The position numbers and the translations under genes are program-made. Under the pieces are notes generated by a model. It saw nothing but the letters and a program-made list of their open reading frames with translations, was not told the origin of the DNA and made no database searches. A stretch of 64,000 nt of DNA from Flavobacteriales bacterium (lineage in GTDB: Bacteria > Bacteroidota > Bacteroidia > Flavobacteriales_F > PHOS-HE28), in assembly GCA_016712535.1 (NCBI GenBank), contig JADJQW010000002.1:930001-994000 (forward strand), in the 5' to 3' direction. Shown here piece after piece: positions 41,256-49,868 of this stretch. How positions within the stretch are numbered: position 1 is the stretch's first letter; every line of letters begins with the position of its first letter.

Positions 41256-42374
41256 TTATTCCCTAGGCTCCACCTTGCAGTGCACTTTCGTCACGGCAAT
41301 GGCCTGGTCAAGCTCATCATGGTTCTGCGCGATCACCGCCACGTGGCCCATTTTCCTTCCGGCGCGTGTCTCGCGCTTGCCGTAAAGATGGAAGAAGCTG
41401 CCAGGCAGATGCAGCACGTCGTCGAGTCCTTTCACCACGGGAGCACCGCTGCCGCCCTCGCCCACGAGGTTGATCATGGCGGCATGCCCGCGCAAGCCGC
41501 TATCGCCGAGAGGCCAGTTCATGTACAGCCGGAGCAGCTGGTCGAACTGGCTGCTGGCGCATGCTTCGATGGTGTGGTGCCCGCTGTTGTGCGCGCGCGG
41601 AGCGGTCTCGTTCACAAGGAGCTCATTGTCCGTGGACAGGAACATCTCTACCGAGTAGAGGCCCGGTTGTCCGAAGGCTTCGGCCACGCGCTTGGCAAGC
41701 CGCTGGGCCGCCTCGTTCACCGGTTGAGGAATTCGCGCAGGCGCGCGCAGGTGGTCCACGAGATTGAATCGCGGATCGAAGACCATCTCCACGGGATCGT
41801 AGGTCACCATGGTGCCATTGGCCGCGCGGGCCACGATCACCGCCAGTTCCATGGCGACATCGGCGCGCTCTTCCAGGACGCAAGGAGCATCGAAGGCGCG
41901 CGCGGCATCGGCCGGGGAATCGATCGCCATCACTCCTTTGCCGTCGTAGCCGCCGGTGCGCGCCTTCAAGAACGCCGGAAGCAGGTGCACGTGGTCAGTG
42001 AGGTCGCGGCCGCTCTGCAGCAGCGCGAATGATGAGGAAGGGATGCCGTGGCCCGCATAGAATCGCTTTTGCAGTCCCTTGTCCTGGATGATCCGCAGCA
42101 CGTCGGGATCGGGGATCACGCGCTTTCCCAGCCGTTTCAGTTCCTCCAGAGCCTCAACGTTGACCTGCTCGATCTCGATGCCCACCACATCGGCATCGGC
42201 AGCGAAGCGCAACACGGTTTCCCGGTCGCGGAAGTCCCCAACGGCGAAGCGAGTTGCGATTGCTGAGCAGGGAGCCAGCGGATCGGGATCGAGAACATGG
42301 ATCCGGGCATCGTAGCGCAGTGCGTTCTCGATGAACATGCGACCGAGCTGACCCCCGCCCAGAAGGCCGATCAC
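41256..42374 (-). CDS. purK: 5-(carboxyamino)imidazole ribonucleotide synthase (PurK)
   Basis: A 372-residue ATP-grasp enzyme that makes N5-CAIR from AIR, ATP and bicarbonate, supplying PurE. It begins GLLGGGQLGRMFIENALR and has the ATP-grasp core: FLKARTGGYDGKGVMAI, APCVLEERADVAMELAVIVARAANG and NELLVNETAPRAHNSGHHTIEAC. The start codon is GTG at 42374. A TATCTTCG element lies 37 bases upstream. Length is normal for PurK. Confidence 0.96.
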   Translation of the reverse strand: MIGLLGGGQLGRMFIENALRYDARIHVLDPDPLAPCSAIATRFAVGDFRDRETVLRFAADADVVGIEIEQVNVEALEELKRLGKRVIPDPDVLRIIQDKGLQKRFYAGHGIPSSSFALLQSGRDLTDHVHLLPAFLKARTGGYDGKGVMAIDSPADAARAFDAPCVLEERADVAMELAVIVARAANGTMVTYDPVEMVFDPRFNLVDHLRAPARIPQPVNEAAQRLAKRVAEAFGQPGLYSVEMFLSTDNELLVNETAPRAHNSGHHTIEACASSQFDQLLRLYMNWPLGDSGLRGHAAMINLVGEGGSGAPVVKGLDDVLHLPGSFFHLYGKRETRAGRKMGHVAVIAQNHDELDQAIAVTKVHCKVEPRE

Positions 42375-42410
42375 GGGCTGCGCCTAGCCGATTGACTTCG
42401 CCATGCGGCG

Positions 42411-42418
42411 CGAAGATA
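42411..42418 (-). promoter_or_regulatory. Candidate -7 element ahead of purK
   Basis: Minus-strand TATCTTCG, one change from TANNTTTG, 36 bases before the purK GTG. Confidence 0.4.
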
Positions 42419-42438
42419 CCCGGACGTTCGCGCGGGAC

Positions 42439-43044
42439 TCAGTGGCGTTTGCGATTGAACTTGGGCGCACGCAAGCGGCCCATGCGATAGCCCAAGGACA
42501 AGGCCATGGAACGGTTGCGCGGGAAATAGGCCTGATCGTCGCTCAGCACCGGGCGGAGGCCGCTGTAATAGCGAAGGCCTAAGTCCACTCCGCTCACGAG
42601 GTCGGCGCCTGCACCGAGTATCACGCCATAGTCCCAGTGCTCATGGCTCGAAGTCACATCGCTCGATCCTTCAGGGCTGATCTGCTGGGCAAGCAAGAGC
42701 CTTCCCATCTGCGCCCCGGCTTGGAGATTAACAACATTGCTCAGGTACACCTTGAAGGATAGCGGGACCTGGGCGTAAAGCGTCCGCACCTTGCTCCGCT
42801 CGCCATCTGGCATGCTGTATCCAGCGCCTAAGGAGGTGAGGAGCAGTTCAGGCTGCAATTCCATGCGTGGACCAGCGCGGAGCGCGAAGTAGGCGCCGAT
42901 GCTTGCTCCAGGGATCCAGTTCGCGGCAAGTGTGGCGGATTTGGTGCCGCTCATCAGCGGTCCGCCCTTGATGCCGATTCCGGAACGCTGCGCGAACAGC
43001 ACCGGCGCAAGGTGCGAGAGCAAGGCGAGCAGAAGGAGGCGCAT
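42439..43044 (-). CDS. Small outer-membrane beta-barrel protein
   Basis: About 201 residues from the ATG at 43044, with signal peptide LLLALLSHLAPVLFAQ. The mature part starts SGIGIKGGPLMSGTKSATLAANWIPGASIGAYFALRAG and alternates amphipathic strands, with LQPELLLTSLGAGYSM, LQAGAQMGRLLL, YGVILGAGADLVSGVDLGLRYYSGL and a C-terminal SMALSLGYRMGRLR. This is the PorT/OMP_b-brl_2 type common in Bacteroidota. Family members include porins and structural barrels, but no specific function can be assigned. An earlier in-frame ATG at 43164 would lack a signal peptide. Confidence 0.8.
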   Translation of the reverse strand: MRLLLLALLSHLAPVLFAQRSGIGIKGGPLMSGTKSATLAANWIPGASIGAYFALRAGPRMELQPELLLTSLGAGYSMPDGERSKVRTLYAQVPLSFKVYLSNVVNLQAGAQMGRLLLAQQISPEGSSDVTSSHEHWDYGVILGAGADLVSGVDLGLRYYSGLRPVLSDDQAYFPRNRSMALSLGYRMGRLRAPKFNRKRH

Positions 43045-43173
43045 GGCCGTGGCGGGGATTCGCGTGGTAAACGTGAGCGCTGGCCGCTGGTGTTTCAAGC
43101 AAGCCGGGTTATTCGGCAAGTCCAGCAGTGGTCTCGTCGAATCGTTCTCGACGAACGACGGCATGGTGCAGGC

Positions 43174-43824
43174 TCAGGAAGACGCAAGCCTCGTGATCGC
43201 GGCCTTCGGGTCATCGGCCCCGAATACGCTGTTGCCTGCTACGAGCACGTCGGCGCCAGCAGCGGCGAGCTTGCCGGCATTATCCGGGCCCACGCCGCCG
43301 TCGATCTCGATCAACGCAGGTGAACCGGCCCTGGAGCGCATTGCCGCCAAGACGTCGATCTTCTCGTAGGTGCGCTCGATGAATTTCTGCCCACCGAAGC
43401 CCGGGTTCACGCTCATCACGCAAACGAGATCGATGTCGGCGAGAACATCTTCCAACAGGTGCGCCGGTGAATGCGGGTTGATGGCCACGCCGGCCTTCAT
43501 CCCCGATGCCCTGATGGCTTGGATGCTGCGGTGCAGGTGAGGGCATGCTTCGAGATGCACCGTAAGGTGATCAGCGCCGGCATCGCGGAAGGCATTGATG
43601 TACTGGTCCGGACGAACGATCATCAGGTGCACATCGAAGGGCTTCTTCGCGTGCTTGCGGATGCTCTTGATCACAGGCAAGCCGAAACTGATGTTCGGCA
43701 CGAAGACCCCGTCCATCACGTCGATATGGTGCCAAGCGGCCTCGCTCTCCTCAATCAGATCAACCGCCTTGCGCAATTCGGCGAAATCGGCGGATAGGAG
43801 CGAAGGGGCGAGGAGGTGCGGCAT
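43174..43824 (-). CDS. rpe: Ribulose-phosphate 3-epimerase
   Basis: A 216-residue TIM barrel that interconverts ribulose 5-phosphate and xylulose 5-phosphate in the pentose phosphate pathway. Motifs: LAPSLLSADFAELR, WHHIDVMDGVFVPNISFGLPVI (metal-binding His and Asp), FDVHLMIVRPDQYI, LVCVMSVNPGFGGQKFI and PALIEIDGGVGPDNAGKLAAAGADVLVAGNSVFG. All catalytic positions are kept. It stands downstream of rpoD with a strong hairpin between them. Confidence 0.96.
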   Translation of the reverse strand: MPHLLAPSLLSADFAELRKAVDLIEESEAAWHHIDVMDGVFVPNISFGLPVIKSIRKHAKKPFDVHLMIVRPDQYINAFRDAGADHLTVHLEACPHLHRSIQAIRASGMKAGVAINPHSPAHLLEDVLADIDLVCVMSVNPGFGGQKFIERTYEKIDVLAAMRSRAGSPALIEIDGGVGPDNAGKLAAAGADVLVAGNSVFGADDPKAAITRLASS

Positions 43825-43875
43825 GGCCGCGAAACTATTCGCCTGACGGTTGGGGTTTGGAGGTTGGTGCGAAAT

Positions 43876-43908
43876 GTTGCGGGTTGAGCGCTCTGCTCAA
43901 CCCGCAAC
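43876..43908 (-). terminator. Terminator after rpoD
   Basis: A perfect 14-bp stem (GTTGCGGGTTGAGC with GCTCAACCCGCAAC) and a 5-base loop, 38 bases beyond the rpoD stop. On the minus strand the following bases are ATTTCG, a weak T-run. The stem is the strongest hairpin noticed in the window. Confidence 0.6.
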
Positions 43909-43946
43909 CACGGTCAACCCTCAGCAAAGGTCCACCTTCAACCTGT

Positions 43947-44813
43947 TCAGCCCAGGTAAGCCTGCAGCACGCTGCTTCGGCTCGTGTGTTTCATCCGGCG
44001 GATGGCCTTCTCCTTGATCTGGCGCACGCGCTCCCGGGTGAGGTCGAACTTCTGGCCGATCTCCTCCAAGGTGTGCGGTTGGTTGCCATTGAGGCCGAAA
44101 TAGAGGCGGATGACATCGGCTTCGCGTCCGTGCAATGCGCGCAAGCTCCGCTCGATCTCATTGCGCAGGCTGTCGGTCATCAGGCTGTCCAGTGGGCTGG
44201 GCAGGTCCGGATTGCTCATCACGTCCATCATGGTGCCGCTGTCACCGTCGTCGCGCAGTGGCGCATCCATGCTCACATGGCGGCCAGTGTTGTTCAGGCT
44301 GGTCTTCACTTCTTCGAGGGTCATCTCCAGCACCTCGGCCAATTCGTGCGCGGTGGGCGGGCGCTCATGCTCCTGCTCCAGGCGCGCGAAAGCCTTATTG
44401 ATCTTGTTGATGGATCCGATCTTGTTCAGCGGCAGGCGCACGATGCGGGCCTGCTCGGCGAGGCTCTGGAGTATCTGCTGGCGGATCCACCACACGGCGT
44501 AACTGATGAATTTGAAGCCGCGCGTCTCGTCGAATCGGGTTGCGGCCTTGATCAAGCCGAGGTTCCCCTCACTGATCAGGTCGGGCAAGCTTAGGCCCTG
44601 CCCCTGGTATTGCTTGGCCACTGATACCACGAAACGGAGGTTGGCCTTGGCCAGGGCTTCCAGGGCTTCCTGGTCGCCTTGCTTGATGCGACGCGCCAGC
44701 TCTACTTCTTCTTGGGCAGTAATGAGCTTCACGCGACCGATCTCCTGGAGGTATTTATCCAGGCTCGGCGTGTCGCGGTTCGTCACCTGCTTCACGATCT
44801 TCAACTGTCGCAT
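43947..44813 (-). CDS. rpoD: Primary RNA polymerase sigma factor (RpoD/SigA), Bacteroidota type
   Basis: About 288 residues from the ATG at 44813, which gives the standard Bacteroidota opening MRQLKIVKQVTNRDTPSLDKYLQEIG. It has region 1.2, region 2 (NLRFVVSVAKQYQGQGLSLPDLISEGNLGLIKAATRFDETRGFKF, SYAVWWIRQQI), region 3 (IVRLPLNKIGSINKINKAF) and region 4 (HTLEEIGQKFDLTRERVRQIKEKAIRRMK). Region 1.1 and the long non-conserved region are absent, as in other Bacteroidota primary sigma factors, which read -7 TANNTTTG and -33 TTG promoters. An in-frame extension upstream of 44813 looks non-coding. Confidence 0.95.
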   Translation of the reverse strand: MRQLKIVKQVTNRDTPSLDKYLQEIGRVKLITAQEEVELARRIKQGDQEALEALAKANLRFVVSVAKQYQGQGLSLPDLISEGNLGLIKAATRFDETRGFKFISYAVWWIRQQILQSLAEQARIVRLPLNKIGSINKINKAFARLEQEHERPPTAHELAEVLEMTLEEVKTSLNNTGRHVSMDAPLRDDGDSGTMMDVMSNPDLPSPLDSLMTDSLRNEIERSLRALHGREADVIRLYFGLNGNQPHTLEEIGQKFDLTRERVRQIKEKAIRRMKHTSRSSVLQAYLG

Positions 44814-44933
44814 GCGTGCCATCTGTGCTCTGTGGTGTTGTGAATGAGGCGCCTTGAACGCCGCCCCGCCCCATGCGGTTACCTGAACAGGCGCGCATCC
44901 GACGAATGGATGCGCTTGGGCCATGAATGGCGA

Positions 44934-44955
44934 AAGCCGCCCTTGCGGACGGCTT
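44934..44955 (-). terminator. Terminator after pnp
   Basis: A stem AAGCCG / CGGCTT continuing, after one mismatch, through two more pairs to a TTGC loop, then TTTCG on the minus strand, 22 bases past the pnp stop. It closely resembles the hairpin at 7549-7572. Confidence 0.5.
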
Positions 44956-44977
44956 CCACCTTGCATTCCGAATGCGA

Positions 44978-47251
44978 TCAGTTGTTGCTCGGCTCACCGC
45001 TGCCGCCATGGTCGCGGCGCGGGCGATCATCCCGGCGTGGACGGTCATCCCGGCGCGGCCGGTCCCCGCGGTCGCGGAAGGGGCGGTCGCCGCGACCGCC
45101 TTCCATGGCCGGTTCACGCTCAACGTAGCCTTCGGGCTTGGGCAGCAGCACGCGGCGGCTCAGCTTCAGCTTGCCGCTGCGGGGGTCCTTGCCCACCACT
45201 TGGAATTCAATCACCTCGCCTTCCTTGAGCACATCCTCCACACGCTCGATGCGCTTCCAGTCGAGTTCGCTCACGTGCAGCAGGCCATCCACGCCGGGCA
45301 TCACTTCCACGAAGGCGCCGTAGGGCATGATGGTCTTCACCTTGCCTTTGTAGGTGGCGCCCACTTCGGCTTGCGGCGGGTTGGCGATAGCGTTCACGCG
45401 TGCCAGTGCGGCATCGATGCTCGCCTTGTTCTCGCTCATGATCTCCACTTGGCCCATGCCGTCCACCTCGTCGATGCTGATGTGCGCTCCAGTCTCGGCC
45501 TGAATCTCCTGGATCACGCGGCCACCGGGCCCGATCACTGCGCCGATGCTCTCTTTCGGGATCGTGATGGTGATGATGCGCGGTGCGTGGTCCTTGTAAT
45601 CGGCACGCGGCGCATCGATCGTCTTGAGCATTTCGCCGAGGATGTGCAGGCGGCCCTGGCGCGCTTGCTCAAGGGCTTGCGCGAGCACTTCGTAAGGCAG
45701 GCCATCCACCTTCATGTCCATCTGCGTGGCGGTGATGCCTTTGGCGGTGCCGCAGATCTTGAAATCCATGTCGCCCAGGAAGTCCTCGTCGCCGAGGATG
45801 TCGCTGAGGATCGCATGGCGCTTGCCGTCGCTGATCATGCCCATGGCGATGCCGCTCACAGGGGCCTTGATCTTGACGCCGGCATCCATCAGGGCCAGCG
45901 TCCCGCTGCAAACCGTGGCCATCGAGCTGGAGCCGTTGCTCTCCAGGATGTCGCAGTTCAGGCGGATGGTGTAGGGGTTCTCGGGCGGAGCGGGGATCAC
46001 TGGCTTCAACGCGCGCAGGGCGAGGTTGCCGTGGCCCACTTCACGGCGGCCAGGGCCGCGGATCGGCTTCACTTCGCCCGTGCTGAAGCTGGGGAAGTTG
46101 TAGTGGAGCATGAAGCGTTCGCTGCTCTTCATGGTCGCGCGGTCGATGGTCTGCTCGTCCATGCTGCTGCCCAAGGTGAGCAGGTTGATGGCCTGGGTCT
46201 CGCCACGCGTGAAGATGGCGCTGCCATGCGTGCCGGGCATCACATCCACTTCGCTCCAGATCGGGCGGATCTCGTTGGTCTTGCGCCCATCGAGGCGGTT
46301 GCCATGATCCAGGCACACGTTGCGCACGGCCTTTTTCTGGGTCTTCTTGAAGAAGCGCGCCAGCATCGGCTTATCAGCCTTCTCTTCGTCGGTCAGGGTG
46401 GCGAGGCAGGCCTCCTTGATGGCGGCGAACTGCTCGTTGCGAGCCTCCTTGGTGCTGGGCACCATGGCCAGGTCGTAGTACTTCTGGTAGCAGAAGTCGT
46501 GGATCTTCTGACCGATCTCGGCGATGTTGTTCTCGTGGTTGTAAGTGCGCTTCACCTGGCTCTTGGGCACCATGGCGCTCAACTCTTCCAAGGCCACGCA
46601 CTGCATTTGGATGGACTGGTGGGCCAGTTTGATCGCTTCGATCATGTCGGCCTCCTGCACCTCGTTCATCTCGCCTTCCACCATCAGGATGTCGCCTTTG
46701 GTGCCGGCCACGATCAGGTCGAGGTCGACCCCAACCAGCTCGTCCACGGTAGGGTTGATGATGAACCGGCCGTTCACCCGGGCGACGCGCACCTCGCTCA
46801 CGGGCCCGCCGAAGGGGATATCGCTCACGGCAAGGGCCGCCGCAGCGGCCAGGCAGGCGATGCCGTCAGCCTGGTTCTTCTTGTCAGAGCTCATCAGCGT
46901 CACCACCACCTGCGTATCGCCGTGGAAGTCATCGGGGAAGAGCGGTCGCAATGCGCGATCGATCAACCGGCTGGTGAGCACCTCATGGTCGCTGGGGCGC
47001 GCTTCGCGCTTGAAGAAACCGCCGGGGAAACGGCCGGCAGCACTGAATTTCTCGCGGTATTCCACCTGCAAAGGCAGGAAGTCGATGCCTTCGCGGGCCT
47101 CCTTGGTGGCCACCACGGTGGCGAGCAGGATGGTGTCTCCGAGGCGGACGGTCACTGCACCGTCGGCTTGTTTGGCCAGCACCCCGGTCTCGATGGTGAT
47201 GACTTTGCCATCGCCCATGTCGATGGTCTTGACTATTCCTTGTGGTCTCAT
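44978..47251 (-). CDS. pnp: Polyribonucleotide nucleotidyltransferase (PNPase)
   Basis: A 757-residue phosphorolytic 3'-5' exoribonuclease. Two RNase PH-like domains (ITIETGVLAKQADGAVTVRLGDTILLATVV... and GSAIFTRGETQAINLLTLGS...) flank a helical linker; then come a KH domain (GAVIGPGGRVIQEIQAETGAHISIDE) and an S1 domain (GATYKGKVKTIMPYGAFVEVMPGVDGLLHVSEL). The second PH domain has SDILGDEDFLGDMDFK. The last 45 residues are an unusual low-complexity Arg/Asp/Gly tail (RPRRDDRPRRD repeats) that probably adds RNA binding. rpsO lies upstream on the same strand, the conserved rpsO-pnp order. A GC-rich hairpin lies 8 bases before the ATG. Confidence 0.97.
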   Translation of the reverse strand: MRPQGIVKTIDMGDGKVITIETGVLAKQADGAVTVRLGDTILLATVVATKEAREGIDFLPLQVEYREKFSAAGRFPGGFFKREARPSDHEVLTSRLIDRALRPLFPDDFHGDTQVVVTLMSSDKKNQADGIACLAAAAALAVSDIPFGGPVSEVRVARVNGRFIINPTVDELVGVDLDLIVAGTKGDILMVEGEMNEVQEADMIEAIKLAHQSIQMQCVALEELSAMVPKSQVKRTYNHENNIAEIGQKIHDFCYQKYYDLAMVPSTKEARNEQFAAIKEACLATLTDEEKADKPMLARFFKKTQKKAVRNVCLDHGNRLDGRKTNEIRPIWSEVDVMPGTHGSAIFTRGETQAINLLTLGSSMDEQTIDRATMKSSERFMLHYNFPSFSTGEVKPIRGPGRREVGHGNLALRALKPVIPAPPENPYTIRLNCDILESNGSSSMATVCSGTLALMDAGVKIKAPVSGIAMGMISDGKRHAILSDILGDEDFLGDMDFKICGTAKGITATQMDMKVDGLPYEVLAQALEQARQGRLHILGEMLKTIDAPRADYKDHAPRIITITIPKESIGAVIGPGGRVIQEIQAETGAHISIDEVDGMGQVEIMSENKASIDAALARVNAIANPPQAEVGATYKGKVKTIMPYGAFVEVMPGVDGLLHVSELDWKRIERVEDVLKEGEVIEFQVVGKDPRSGKLKLSRRVLLPKPEGYVEREPAMEGGRGDRPFRDRGDRPRRDDRPRRDDRPRRDHGGSGEPSNN

Positions 47252-47258
47252 GTTCTTG

Positions 47259-47275
47259 GGCGCGCCTTTCGCGCC
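47259..47275 (-). promoter_or_regulatory. Hairpin in the pnp leader just before the start codon
   Basis: A 6-bp GC-only stem (GGCGCG with CGCGCC) with a 5-base loop, ending 8 bases before the pnp ATG and preceded by A-rich leader sequence. In enterobacteria a pnp leader hairpin mediates autoregulation; the same role here is a guess. Confidence 0.3.
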
Positions 47276-47345
47276 GGTTTTTGGTTGGTTGTCTTTTTTA
47301 GGGCGGGCCGGTGTTCATCGATCCCTTCATCCGCCGGAACGAAAA

Positions 47346-47371
47346 GGGGCGATCGCATTCACGATCGCCCC
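47346..47371 (-). terminator. Terminator between rpsO and pnp
   Basis: A perfect 10-bp stem (GGGGCGATCG with CGATCGCCCC), 6-base loop, followed on the minus strand by TTTTCGTT. It lies 51 bases past the rpsO stop and should end or attenuate transcripts before pnp. Confidence 0.7.
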
Positions 47372-47421
47372 CTTCGATCAGGAATTATCCACCGGTGCCG
47401 CAGTAGCGGCGCATGCCCGGA

Positions 47422-47691
47422 TCACTTGCGCAGGCCGAGCTTGCCGATGATGGCCCGGTAGCGTTCGATGTCGTGCGTCTTCAGGTAGTTGAGCAATTGC
47501 TTGCGCTTGCCCACCAGGTCCATCAGAGCCTTCTCGGTTCCATGGTCCTTCTTGTTGGTCTTCAGGTGGCCGGTGAGGTGGTCAATGCGGGTGGTGAAGA
47601 GCGCGATCTGGCTCTCGGCACCGCCAGTGTTCTTCTCAGACCCACCGTGCTCGGTGAAAATGGCCTTCTTGGCCTCGTTGGTCAGGTACAT
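47422..47691 (-). CDS. rpsO: 30S ribosomal protein S15
   Basis: An 89-residue S15, which binds 16S rRNA at the central-domain three-way junction. Sequence hallmarks: HGGSEKNTGGAESQIALFTTRIDHLTGHLKTNKKDHGTEKALMDLVGKRKQLLNYLKTHDIERYRAIIGKLGLRK. Full-length and intact. A TACATTCG element lies 20 bases upstream and a strong terminator separates it from pnp. Confidence 0.97.
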   Translation of the reverse strand: MYLTNEAKKAIFTEHGGSEKNTGGAESQIALFTTRIDHLTGHLKTNKKDHGTEKALMDLVGKRKQLLNYLKTHDIERYRAIIGKLGLRK

Positions 47692-47710
47692 GGTAGTTCG
47701 TAACAGGCCG

Positions 47711-47718
47711 CGAATGTA
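47711..47718 (-). promoter_or_regulatory. Candidate -7 element ahead of rpsO
   Basis: Minus-strand TACATTCG, one change from TANNTTTG, 19 bases before the rpsO ATG. Confidence 0.4.
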
Positions 47719-47763
47719 GGGGAAGAACCCTTACCAGGCACTCGAGGGGGCAAAACCTGATCC

Positions 47764-48609
47764 TCAGCTCCTGAACATCTGAAAGGTCTTCGCCAGGAAG
47801 CCCTTCAGGTCCTTGCGCTCCACGATCTTGTCCAGGAAGCCATGCTCCAGCACGAACTCGCTGGTCTGGAAGCCTTCGGGCAGGTCGCGGCCGATGGTCT
47901 CCTTCACCACGCGCGGGCCGGCGAAAGCGATCAGGGCCTTGGGCTCGGCGATGTTCAGGTCGCCCAGCATGGCGAAGCTGGCCGTTACGCCGCCCGTGGT
48001 GGGATCGGTGAGGATGCTGATGTAGGGCAGCTTCTTCTTGGCGAGCAGGGTGAGCTTGGCGCTGGTCTTGGCCATCTGCATCAGGCTGAAGCCGGCCTCC
48101 ATCATCCGGGCACCGCCGCTCTTGCTGATAACAATGAGCGGGCACTTGCGCTTGAGGGCCTGGTCCGCGGCCATGGCGATCTTCTCGCCTACCACGCTGC
48201 CCATGCTTCCGCCTATGAAGCGGAAGTCCATGCAGGCGATCACCGCGTAATGCTTGTCCAATTTGCCTTCCGCTGCGCGCAGGGCGTCGTTCAGGCCGCT
48301 CTCGGCCCGCGTCTTCGCCAAGCGGTCGGTGTACTTCTTGGTGTCCTCGAATTGCAGCGGGTCGCCGGCGATCAGTTCAGCGCCGATCTCCGTGTATTTG
48401 TGGTCGTCGAAGAGCAGGGCGAAGTACTCTTCGCTGCCGACCTTCTCATGGTAGTTGCACTTGGCGCAGACCCACAGGTTGTTCTCGTGGTCCTCGCTGG
48501 TCACGATCTCATCGCAGCTCGGGCATTTGTACCAGAGGCCTTCTGGCGTCTCCTTCTTCTCCTCGGTGGAGGTGGTGATGCCTTCCTTGGTGCGTGTGAA
48601 CCAACCCAT
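47764..48609 (-). CDS. accD: Acetyl-CoA carboxylase carboxyltransferase subunit beta
   Basis: A 281-residue beta subunit of the acetyl-CoA carboxylase carboxyltransferase that makes malonyl-CoA. The N-terminal zinc finger is CPSCDEIV...CAKCNYHE (four Cys), followed by the crotonase-like core: IACMDFRFIGGSMGSVVGEKI, PLIVISKSGGARMMEAGFSLMQMAKTSA and ISILTDPTTGGVTASFAMLGDLNIAEPKALIAFAGPRV. Length and motifs are normal. Its product malonyl-CoA is the presumed extender for the PKS module in this window, although the genes are unlinked. A CACATTTG site sits 4 bases before the ATG. Confidence 0.96.
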   Translation of the reverse strand: MGWFTRTKEGITTSTEEKKETPEGLWYKCPSCDEIVTSEDHENNLWVCAKCNYHEKVGSEEYFALLFDDHKYTEIGAELIAGDPLQFEDTKKYTDRLAKTRAESGLNDALRAAEGKLDKHYAVIACMDFRFIGGSMGSVVGEKIAMAADQALKRKCPLIVISKSGGARMMEAGFSLMQMAKTSAKLTLLAKKKLPYISILTDPTTGGVTASFAMLGDLNIAEPKALIAFAGPRVVKETIGRDLPEGFQTSEFVLEHGFLDKIVERKDLKGFLAKTFQMFRS

Positions 48610-48672
48610 GAGTGCAAATGTGGAGTATGAAAGGTGAAATGGCCCTGTTTCAGCTTTCCTGTCTCCGCTTTC

Positions 48673-49728
48673 TTAAGCGATGGTGACCTTGTCGTCGAGG
48701 TATACGTCCTGGATCGCGTTGAGCAAACCTACGCCTTCATTCATGGGACGTTGAAAAGCCTTGCGGCCGCTGATCAGGCCCTGGCCGCCCGCACGCTTGT
48801 TGATCACGGCGGTCCTCACCGCTTCCGCCATGTCGCTGGCGCCGCTGCTTGCACCGCCGCTATTGATCAGTCCTATCCGCCCCATGTAGCAGTTGGCCAC
48901 CTGGTAGCGGCACAGGTCGATCGGGTGCTCGCTTGTGAGGTCGCTGTAAACCTTCTTGTGCGATTTGCCATAGTTGGCGATGGCGTTGTAGCCGCCGTTG
49001 GTCTCCGGGAGTTTCTGCTTGATGATGTCCGCCTGAATGGTGACGCCCAAGTGGTTGGCCTGGCCGGTGAGGTCGGCAGCGGTGTGGTAATCCTTGCCGT
49101 CGACCTTGAAGCCGCTGTTGCGGATGTAGCACCAGAGGATGGTGGCCATGCCCAGCTCGTGCGCGTGCTGGAAGGCGTCGGCGATCTCGGTGATCTGCCG
49201 CGTGCTCTCATCGCTGCCGAAGTAGATGGTGGCGCCAACGGCCACTGCTCCCATGTCCCAGGCATCCTGCACGTTGCCGAAGAGCACCTGGTCGAACTTG
49301 TTCGGCAGGGTCATCAGCTCGTTGTGGTTGATCTTCACGATGAAGGGGATCCTGTGGGCGTATTTGCGCGCCACGCTGCCGAGCACGCCATAAGTGCTGG
49401 CCACGGCGTTGCAGCCGCCCTCGATCGCGAGCTTCACGATGTTCTCCCCATCGAAATAGATGGGGTTGGGGGCGAAGCTGGCGGCGGCACTGTGCTCGAT
49501 GCCCTGGTCCACCGGCAGGATGCTCATGTAGCCAGTGTTGGCCAGGCGGCCGTTGCCATACAGGGCCTGCATGCTGCGCAGCACTTGCGGACTGCGGTTG
49601 CTCAATGCGAAGCAACGGTCCACGAAGTCGGGACCGGGCAGGTTAAGGCTGCCTTTGACGATGGTCTTGCTCTGGTGATTCAGCAGGCTCTGGGCATCGG
49701 CGCCGAGGAGCTCTTCGATCTTGCTCAT
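48673..49728 (-). CDS. Class I fructose-bisphosphate aldolase (DhnA-type)
   Basis: About 351 residues from the ATG at 49728 (five residues shorter than the longest frame), beginning MSKIEELLGADAQSLLNH. Motifs of the bacterial class I aldolase include MSILPVDQGIEHSAAASFAPNP (VDQGIEH), PFIVKINHNELM with the candidate Schiff-base Lys among KINHN and later GGYNAIANYGKSHKKVY, and GLINSGGASSGASDMAEAVRTAVINKRAGGQGLISGRKAFQRP. It acts in glycolysis and gluconeogenesis with the pfkA product. It is the first gene of a minus-strand run with accD 63 bases later. Confidence 0.92.
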   Translation of the reverse strand: MSKIEELLGADAQSLLNHQSKTIVKGSLNLPGPDFVDRCFALSNRSPQVLRSMQALYGNGRLANTGYMSILPVDQGIEHSAAASFAPNPIYFDGENIVKLAIEGGCNAVASTYGVLGSVARKYAHRIPFIVKINHNELMTLPNKFDQVLFGNVQDAWDMGAVAVGATIYFGSDESTRQITEIADAFQHAHELGMATILWCYIRNSGFKVDGKDYHTAADLTGQANHLGVTIQADIIKQKLPETNGGYNAIANYGKSHKKVYSDLTSEHPIDLCRYQVANCYMGRIGLINSGGASSGASDMAEAVRTAVINKRAGGQGLISGRKAFQRPMNEGVGLLNAIQDVYLDDKVTIA

Positions 49729-49765
49729 GGTCAACGTGGGCATGCGTGCTCGATTTTCAGGGCGG

Positions 49766-49773
49766 CGAAGGTA
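49766..49773 (-). promoter_or_regulatory. Candidate -7 element ahead of the aldolase gene
   Basis: Minus-strand TACCTTCG, 37 bases before the ATG at 49728. It faces the divergent candidate at 49851-49858. Confidence 0.4.
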
Positions 49774-49850
49774 GGCGTGCGGGCTCGGCGGGTCCAGCAG
49801 GTGGATTGTGCATGCGCGATATGGGCTGTTCCGGCGTTGGTGCGGGCAAG

Positions 49851-49858
49851 TACCTTCG
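49851..49858 (+). promoter_or_regulatory. Candidate -7 element ahead of the PASTA gene
   Basis: Plus-strand TACCTTCG, 10 bases before the ATG at 49869, giving a very short leader. Confidence 0.4.
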
Positions 49859-49868
49859 CGCGCTTCGC

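Noticed and set aside
44814..44966. An N-terminal extension of the sigma factor
   Set aside because: The 51 extra residues do not resemble region 1.1, and the internal ATG gives the standard Bacteroidota opening.
44927..47461. An 844-codon plus-strand reading frame opposite pnp
   Set aside because: It is a shadow of pnp in a GC-rich genome with a strong third-position bias. The protein is low in hydrophobic order and has no known domain, while pnp is fully intact.
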